From Malachius bipustulatus (Eukaryota; Arthropoda; Insecta; Coleoptera; Melyridae), in the NCBI GenBank assembly GCA_910589415.1, contig OU342630.1:89896186-89960185 (forward strand): a stretch of 64,000 nt of DNA, given 5' to 3'. The notes beneath the pieces are model-generated. The model was not told the origin of the DNA and searched no databases. It worked only from the letters and a program-made list of their open reading frames with translations. Shown piece after piece: positions 56,828 through 64,000 of this stretch. Both the position numbers and the translations under genes were made by a program. How positions within the stretch are numbered: the first letter of the stretch is position 1; every line of letters starts with the position of its first letter.

Positions 56828-58240
56828 CCACGATACACATATACACGGTATGCCGATAGCGTTTTCTATTTGGTCAACTACTGCGCAATGACGTCACGTG
56901 GATCAGATATTACACATGAGATTGCTCATATCTATTTTATTGTTAGAAATAAGTAAATAATTTTTAGTACACATTGCTTTTATGGCTATTTCTGATATTC
57001 GGGTAAAGGTGGAGGTGGAGATTTATGCTATATTTAATCATAATCATAGGTTAATTATTTAAAAGAGAATATTTTAAAGAAATATAAGATATAAATATGG
57101 TGTCCCAGCTTATTCGAAGCGGTCTTAGTAGGCGAAACGATAAATTTTTACCCAAAAAATTTTGCAAATTCAAGCACAGAATCACAATGGCCATAATTTA
57201 AAATTATTTTGGAGTATACAGAGTGTCCCATATGACAGTGGCATATCAAAGTTATATTTTTTTTTAAATGGAATGCTCCTATGTTATTGCATTTTTAGAT
57301 TGTCTGGGAAGAGAAAATAAGATTGGCTTTTACAGTTGGTGTTTAAATTAAGAAGTTTTTGAATTATAAACAAGTGAAAATCGTCATTTTTCAAGTTCAA
57401 GACCCTGTACGACGAAAACGGTTCAAGATAGAGAAAAACGGTTTACATGTCCCTATTTTAACTTTTTATGTACTATCCTATGGTATAGAAACATTTGTAC
57501 CTCCTTTAATTTTTTTATTTGGAGACACGTGGAGAAATCTCAGAATTTTTCAAATTTTTTATCACCCTGTAGAAACATTTCATCTACATCATAGGATAGT
57601 TCATGAAAAGTTAAAATAGGGACATATAAACCGTTTTTCTCTATCTTCAGCCGTTTTCGTTGTATAGGGTCTTGAACTTGAAAATGACGATTTTCACTTG
57701 TTTATAATTCAAAAACTTTTGAATTTAAACACCAACTGTAAAAGCCAATCTTATTTTGTCTTCTCAGACAATCTAAAAATGCAATAACCTAGGAGCATTC
57801 CATTAAAAAAAAAACATAACTTTGATATGCTACTGTCATAATGGGACACTCTGTATGCTCCAAAATAATTTTAAATTATGGCCATTGTGATTCTGTGCTT
57901 GAATTTGCAAAATTCAAAATTTATCGTTTCGCCTACAGAGACCGCTTCGAATAAAGCTGGGACACCATATTTATATCCTATATTCCTTTAAAATATTCCC
58001 TTTTAAATAATTAACCTATGATTATGATTAAATATAGCATAAATCTCCACCTTCACCTTTAACCGAATATCAGAAATAGCCATAAAAGCAATGTGTACAA
58101 AAAATTATTTACTTATTTCCAACAATAAAATAGATATGAGCAATCTCATGTGTAATATCTGATCCACGTGACGTCACCAGACCGGAACGCAGCCTGCGCG
58201 TCATCGTCTATCGGCATACCGTGTATATGTGTATCGTGGG
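56828..58240. mobile_element. 1.4-kb nested palindrome (fold-back element)
   Basis: The outer arms begin CCACGATACACATATACACG at 56828 and end with its complement at 58240. They stay matched for ~660 bases on each side of a ~90-base centre (about 57489-57580). A second, inner element is nested symmetrically: GGTGTCCCAGCTTATTCGAA at 57101 pairs with TTCGAATAAAGCTGGGACAC near 57945. One asymmetry is visible near 56860-56900 versus 58175-58205. A ~90-codon ORF inside is a product of the repeat, not a gene. Confidence 0.8.
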
Positions 58241-61200
58241 AGATACAGGGTCGGTTAAATTAGAGAAAAGTTGCACAATTTGATACTTAATAAGAATCTG
58301 AAACAAAATTTAGGACAACTTCAGCCGTTGCTGAAATATCCTGAAAATTGAAATTACTTTTTCGGCCGCGTGTCTCCACGTAGTTTATAAACTTATTATT
58401 ACGTTCGGTTCGGCGTAAGTATCAAGTATAAGTATCATGTTAAAGGGTCAGGGCTACGGCGCATGGTAAATCGAAAGGAAAGGTAAAAATATAAGCAATT
58501 GTAAATTTCTTTACGTATAATAATAATTATATGGACCTGGTGAGAGAAAATTAAAAATAGAAAATCCTGGAAGATTTTTAGATATTTTTAAACAATATTT
58601 TTTTAGGTGAAACAGAGCTTCACTTGTTTCACCTGACGGGCTGCCACTGGTGTAAGGAGTTTAGACTCTATTGTCACCTACTATGATCATAACGCCACTG
58701 TAACTGCTACCATACTTCGATGCCATAATAATTGAGTTGTATCAGTTTCCTTTAATATTGCTTTGGGAAGAATCTTTTCGTTAGATGGCGCAAGGCGCAG
58801 AAGGCTACGAAATATACAATGCCTTTATGTTTAGTTTTGTTGAATTCATAAGTTGCGGTAATTCCCACGTGCCTACCTATTTAACATTTTTTAACCGAAA
58901 TTAAAATCTTTAGACTGCAGTCACTCTTCAAGGTCACAAGGTCGTCTTTTTTTGATAATTTGAGTAGCTGCTTTAGTAGGTATCAGATTGATTGAAGCTT
59001 ATCAGATTGATTTTAGTAATGGTAATTTAGCTTTTGGTTTGAAGTTGAAAAAACCAACTCGGCTCCTTCCAAGCATGGAAGGATAACGTGTTTGCGTTGT
59101 TAATACTTGATACATCAGAATAATATTAATTTTTAACAATGTATTACAAGTAGGTAGGTAGGTACCAAACTTAAATGATGTATTACCTACATGGCATAAT
59201 GTAATTTTAAAATGAAAGCGTTCAATTAAGTAGGGACGATATTTAATTGTTCAAATGCGCTTAGGCCGATGATTGTGGGATACCCAGATGTAAATAATGA
59301 CCCTTTATTCAAACAATAAAATCGAAAAAGTAGTTTTTTTCCGAGATATATTTGAAAAACCACCGGTGGTAGAGTAAAATAGAGCATGTGAAGATTTGTG
59401 CAATTTGAAAACTACCTATCCGATTTGTAGATCCATTTTTATTTGACCGCTCGCCCTAGATGGCAGAGCCATTACCCCCACACCCCCTTACCTAGAGCTC
59501 TTAACAGTGACGTCCATCAGTCATTTTGATCGATTCTTTTAGATACCGTGAACTTCGTTCGTCTCTCATGAAATATTATAAGTTAATTGTATATGATCTC
59601 AGATTAGATTAGATTTCTCGTGAGTGGGTCATTATTGTGACACCTCCACTGCGACCGAAGGTTTATTGTGGCTCTGGATATTATCTTAGTCAAGGAAAGA
59701 GTAACTGTTTGCGCAAAAGTGTGACCAGATGGTACCAGACCGACCTGTTAGAATATTTTTAAAAGTGATTAAATTTTTTCAACTAGGAGAGAATGATGGC
59801 TATTATTTACGAGGAAAAACTTAGGCGAGTGTTGAACCGTTCTAGTGAATAATGTCGGCATTCACCGCTACATGAACATGCTATATATTTCCTCTACGAT
59901 TTTATGCGAAAGTCATCATACTCAGCTTAAAAATATTACGTTAATTAATAATATCTCACGTTATTGAGACACGCGTGTCCAGACTCGCTCTGCCAGTGCC
60001 TGCTGCCTGGCTCAGCTCGTCGCACTGCGAGGCTGTGGTGATAAAATAGACCGTCAGGACAGTGTACCTAAAGTGTACCTAAAGCTAAGTTAAAACCAGA
60101 CCGCAATGGAGTGCGATCAAGCTACTTCGTTTGCTATGGCTGGTGTTCGTGTCATTATCATCTTGTATGTGTTATTTCATTTCCGTGCCAGGGTTATAAA
60201 CGCGTCCGATGCCGTGTTTCCCTATATAGCTTTTCAGTTGTGTTTTGCTCTCACTTGTGATTTTTCGTTTATTATTTCCCAGGCTAAACTGTATCTAACT
60301 TCACTGAATGAACGTGAGTCTATTATCATACCCTACGCCATGAGGAATGTACCTAAGCCATTATTGCACTATAAAATCAGCAAGAGTAATTAAAGTTTTA
60401 TTCAATAGCCGTAGAGAAAATAATTTCATGCATTTCTTTCTGGTTGAAGAAAAGACTCGTTTTCACGATGAGAGTTCATCGTGAGCGTTGCTACCACGAC
60501 AGCAACTTTCACACAACTTCCCTCATGTAAACTGGTTGATAGTTACTCTCTGGCTCTCGCGATAGAACTATCACACTATGACGTTCGATGAGATAGTGTT
60601 GAGAGCAGCTATTGAGAGAGTGACAGCCACCGTTCCCCTGAAAACGAGGTGTCACAGTGCCTCTCACATGCACTATTGCACTGTCCAGTATAGGTAAAGT
60701 AGTGATCAATACAAGCATATTAAAAAATATTTAAAAAATTGACAAATTTGCCAAAGGTGATAATTTTAATACAATAAATTTTTTGGATGAATACGAACGT
60801 CTCACTTGCCTGTGAAAAAAAGTTTCCCGCATTATACGAATCACCGGAAGCGAAATGCAGCTGAAGAAAAGCTGCTGTCCCTTTAGGGACTGCAAACAAT
60901 AAGAGATTGAATTATCATTTATTCGTAAGAAGTTGCATCAGCGCATCCCTGGGTCTTCCAAACTTGGTCCAACTTAGAGTCCATTCTCTAACCCAAATCT
61001 TTTATTATTATTTTGTTTTCTTTTTCAATGACATAATCACACGAATCAAGCGAGTAATAGTCGATATATTTTGTTATTATAATTACGAAAGTCTTTTTTT
61101 ACATTTACATTTGCTAGCATGATAGTGCCATAAAATCCAATTCGTCGTGTAGGTAAATGCATTCTGGAAAAACGACTCTGGCGACAGTAACTATCGCGAC

Positions 61201-62630
61201 AGTTTTATCACATGAAAACCGGCCTCAACGGCATATAATTTAAATAAAAGAAAGTTATGTTTATCTTTCCAAAGGAATAGGTACAAATTGTATAAATGTT
61301 TTTAAAGTAGGTTAATTGTAGACTTTTCTGCACTAGAAAATGGCGTTTGATCGATTTTTCAAACTTTCTGCAACCGTTCTAAAATGAGCGTTTACGCCGT
61401 TGCGCGTCCCCTCCCTTTTCTTGTCTGATGATATTTTAAATTGAGACTTCGTTAAAAAGTTATTATTTGGCACGTAATGGCTTTTTTTTAAAGCCTAGTG
61501 TAGCTTCTATTGGTTGTCGAAGGTTACTTTTTTCAAATTCTTGGTTTGATCCAACTTTTCAATGGTTTTTTTAAATTTTTATCAAAAAGATCCCGCTTCG
61601 AAAATAACAAAGATATGCTATTTGTTTATAAAGAAATAAGAACAAAAAAATTCACACAATGAGAATACCCCATAAAATGTTAGGATTGCAACATGTAAAC
61701 CGTGTTCCTCTTTTTTAATCCATTTTCGATCTAAGTACTTATCTCTAATATTTTTCAACAAGATTCTCTAGCTGTTATTGCTAGAGTTCTATCCTCGCTA
61801 GCGAATGTCCTTTACTAAAAATTATATTCGCATGAACAAGCAGCAAAAAACCAAGGTCGTGTAAAAAAGTAATGGGAAAATTTGATAGCAGCTAGTTTTC
61901 TTTTAGAAATGGAAACGATCCACGTTTTAATATTTTTTTATCAACGTATACAATAATTATTATTCTTACCTGCGCCAGCATTAAGCAATATTTTACGTGT
62001 ATTCTATAAAACACAATATTGCTATATGGGTACTTGCGTTTGAGAAGTAAACAAATGTTAATTATTAATTAAAGATAAATATTATTATCAAGGTACAACG
62101 TTGCGGGGAAGCAACAGAAGAGGAAAGGAAGTGATAAGTAATATTCGTGTTCCAATTATAAATTTTAATTTCTATTGTGATAAGAATTGGTTGTTTGCAG
62201 TTACATATAAACTGGATATCAAAAAGGTTGTGCTAGTGATTTCGTTTTAAGCGTATCAAAATAATATTGTGTAAGTTTTATAACATCTCATTTTATATAA
62301 ATTTTGTAAACTCATTTACTTTGCAAGATATATTCTCTGTGTCAGTGTATTTGCCATGACCAGTCATTAGGTACATAGAAATCTTATAATCTTTTTACAA
62401 GATTAGAGGAATTTTCTTAAAATTTTATTTATAAATGACTGGGTATAATAATACCTATACATGTATATACCTAAGAAGATATATCGTAGTTTTCATGTGA
62501 AAATATATCATTCCATCAAATATATGCTTAATTATAGTATGCACTGTCGTACTTTGCCGCTTTAATGGTTATTATCAGCAACAATTTGTTTAATTATATG
62601 TATTTATAATACTACGTTGGTATACAGGGT
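58241..62630. other. Large stretch without a confident gene
   Basis: A fragment of the 34839/46283 MITE family lies at 58250-58345 (CAGGGTCGGTTAAATTAGAG). A TAGG microsatellite lies at 59150-59165. A relatively GC-rich 59950-60110 segment precedes the ORF at 60106. At 60430-61220, words such as ACTATCGCGACAGTTTTATCAC recur in altered form, hinting at another repeat. No RNA gene was recognised. Confidence 0.35.
60106..60393 (+). CDS. Doubtful 95-aa ORF, possible first exon
   Basis: The ATG sits in a good context (CCGCAATGGAG) after 150 bases that are less AT-rich than the surroundings. The predicted product has a hydrophobic N-terminal segment (AMAGVRVIIILYVLF) resembling a signal anchor and then a second hydrophobic run. 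A possible splice donor (CTT|GTATGT) falls at codon 20, so only the first ~20 codons might be an exon of a gene continuing beyond this window. I recognise no family; chance is a serious alternative. Confidence 0.15.
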   Translation: MECDQATSFAMAGVRVIIILYVLFHFRARVINASDAVFPYIAFQLCFALTCDFSFIISQAKLYLTSLNERESIIIPYAMRNVPKPLLHYKISKSN

Positions 62631-62634
62631 GTTG

Positions 62635-63349
62635 ATTTTCAAAGCGGGCCATAGGGGATTAGCATTGCGAAAGTGGTTTTTGAGGATTCCTGCTCGCCGT
62701 TTAAACTGACAGAAATGGTTTTGGTATCAAAATGAAGCTAAAATTATTGCGCATAACGCTTGACATCAGAAATTGATTTAATTTCACGTTGTTTTCTAAA
62801 ATTCTTCAGTAAAAATTCAAGTAATTGTTAATGTTTAATCACAAAATAGCATGCCTTGCCTAAACAATAATGACGTTTCTACGTTTTGAAAATCCAATAA
62901 TAAAACTTTATAAGTCAGTAGGTATAATAATAAAGTCTGGCTCTATTTAAAAATGGGTTATACAAACCAAGAAAGAGTCTTTATGGTGAAAACCTACTAC
63001 AGTGTAGCCAGTTACAGTAGGGTTGAATAGAACCAGACTTTATTATTACCTACTGACTTATAAAGTTTTATTATTGGATTGTCGAAACGTAGAAACGTCA
63101 TTATTGTTTAGGCAATAAGGCATGCTATTTTGTGATTAAACATTAACAATTACTTGAGTTTTTACTGAAGAATTTTAGAAAACAACGTGAAATTAAATCA
63201 ATTTCTGATGTCAAGCGTTATGCGCAATAATTTTAGCTTCATTTTGATACCAAAACCATTTCTGTCAGTTTAAACGGCGAGCAGGAATCCTCAAAAACCA
63301 CTTTCGCAATGCTAATCCCCTATGGCCCGCTTTGAAAATCAACACCCTG
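62635..63349. mobile_element. TA-flanked 715-bp palindromic element with transposase start
   Basis: The terminal repeats are ~315-325 bases long and almost perfect (from CAGGGTGTTGATTTTCAAAG inward to AATAATAAAGTCTGG), flanked by TA. The ~80-base centre contains an ATG (62953) reading MGYTNQERVFMVKTYYSVAS before TAG at 63030. This resembles the opening of insect Tc1/mariner-superfamily transposases with the DUF4817-like N-terminus. The rest of the gene is gone, so it is a deletion derivative. Confidence 0.85.
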
Positions 63350-64000
63350 TATATACTCATATATCGTTTTATAACCAAGGAAAACACAGCGCATCTAGTA
63401 ATCTATTTGCAAACAAAACAAAAAAAATAGAAAAAATAAATTTCTAATAATTCCTATATAGATATTTCTTATGGCATCTCCCCTTCAGGGGCATTATATG
63501 TATCTTTTAATTATTGTTTAACGTTTCTCCATATTATTTTTTGAAAATATTCTCAAAAAAACACTACCGTAACATAAACAAATACATATAATATATTGGA
63601 GTAATTTTAATTGAAAAAAAAAACGTTATTAGGGTTTCGGACATCGCTACTGCATTAAAATCTTTCCCACCATCAAAATTATAATCTATTCTGACACATA
63701 CACCACGAAAAAGTAGGTCTCTCACATTCATTTGCCTTATACGACGGTATAATGATATGCAGGGTCACCTCACACTGGCTACCTAGTAGTCCAGTAAATA
63801 AGCCGGAAAATATACTGTACAATGTGGAAAAGTGGGTGGAATCAGCACCGATTTTAAAAATTATATTCTACCTGGAGTTCTCATATCTTCAGGAAAATGC
63901 ATCGGCACCTCGTGACCCCAGCAATCCCAGCATTATCACAAAAAATGAGAAAATTAGGGTATTAATCCCCTCCCTCCCAAAGCACCCCGAATAGTAGCAG
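63350..64000 (+). other. End of window, nothing recognised
   Basis: A/T-rich sequence. An 80-codon ORF (63752-63994) contains no known motif and I do not call it. Confidence 0.35.

Noticed and set aside
57359..57619. 86-codon ORF
   Set aside because: It spans the centre and one arm of the 1.4-kb palindrome, so coding-like length is a product of the repeat.
63752..63994. 80-codon ORF near the end of the window
   Set aside because: No motif, no convincing start context and no splice support. It may be chance.
1..64000. A novel defence system, gene cluster or CRISPR-like array
   Set aside because: The repeats are transposon ends or fold-backs with no regular spacers, and the five genes have unrelated functions.

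Overview
The window is AT-rich nuclear DNA from an arthropod, almost certainly an insect. The evidence is spliced genes with GT-AG introns, metazoan-only families (ZC3H18, CCDC66, NAA60), long A/T runs, frequent TAGGTA-type words, and a heavy load of DNA transposons and fold-back elements typical of insect genomes. The order cannot be fixed from this sequence alone. No CRISPR, operon or prokaryotic feature was seen, and no tRNA or rRNA gene was recognised.

Five host genes can be rebuilt exon by exon with unbroken reading frames. (1) ZC3H18 on the + strand, ten coding exons from 4278 to 16692 (916 aa), has a non-coding first exon that carries an overlapping upstream ORF. (2) dUTP pyrophosphatase on the - strand, three exons from 27504 to 24039 (up to 173 aa), has all five family motifs. 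(3) An unrecognised lysine-rich 231-aa protein with a Cys4 cluster lies on the - strand, three exons from 32094 to 29485. (4) A CCDC66-like protein lies just upstream on the same strand, five exons from 37825 to 32291 (776 aa). (5) NAA60 on the + strand, three exons from 49154 to 53387 (192 aa), makes an N-terminal acetyltransferase. These are unlinked housekeeping or cytoskeletal functions: RNA fate, nucleotide hygiene, cilium/centrosome and protein acetylation. Nothing suggests that they form one pathway.

Nearly everything else is mobile or repeat-derived. There is a jockey/CR1-type LINE in the last large ZC3H18 intron and a small antisense 3' piece of the same family about 9.6 kb upstream. 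There are two decayed LINE remnants, a nearly complete Tc1/mariner-superfamily element in a CCDC66 intron, and a decayed Tc1-like transposase. Two hAT-like elements, a piggyBac-like non-autonomous element and a PIF/Harbinger-like MITE 17 bp from a dUTPase splice donor are also present. About twenty long fold-back (inverted-repeat) elements, many flanked by TA and starting CAGGGTG, complete the set. A 2.4-kb stretch (about 18000-20400) is a degenerate inverted/tandem array with many ATGGCGGC/GCCGCCAT words.

The 3' third (53.4-64 kb) has no confident gene. The most notable objects are a 1.4-kb palindrome at 56.8-58.2 kb, a 715-bp palindromic element at 62.6-63.3 kb that keeps only the first codons of a transposase, and the piggyBac-like element with a tiny intact two-exon ORF. 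No convincing new biological system was found. The value here is in the gene models and transposon structures.
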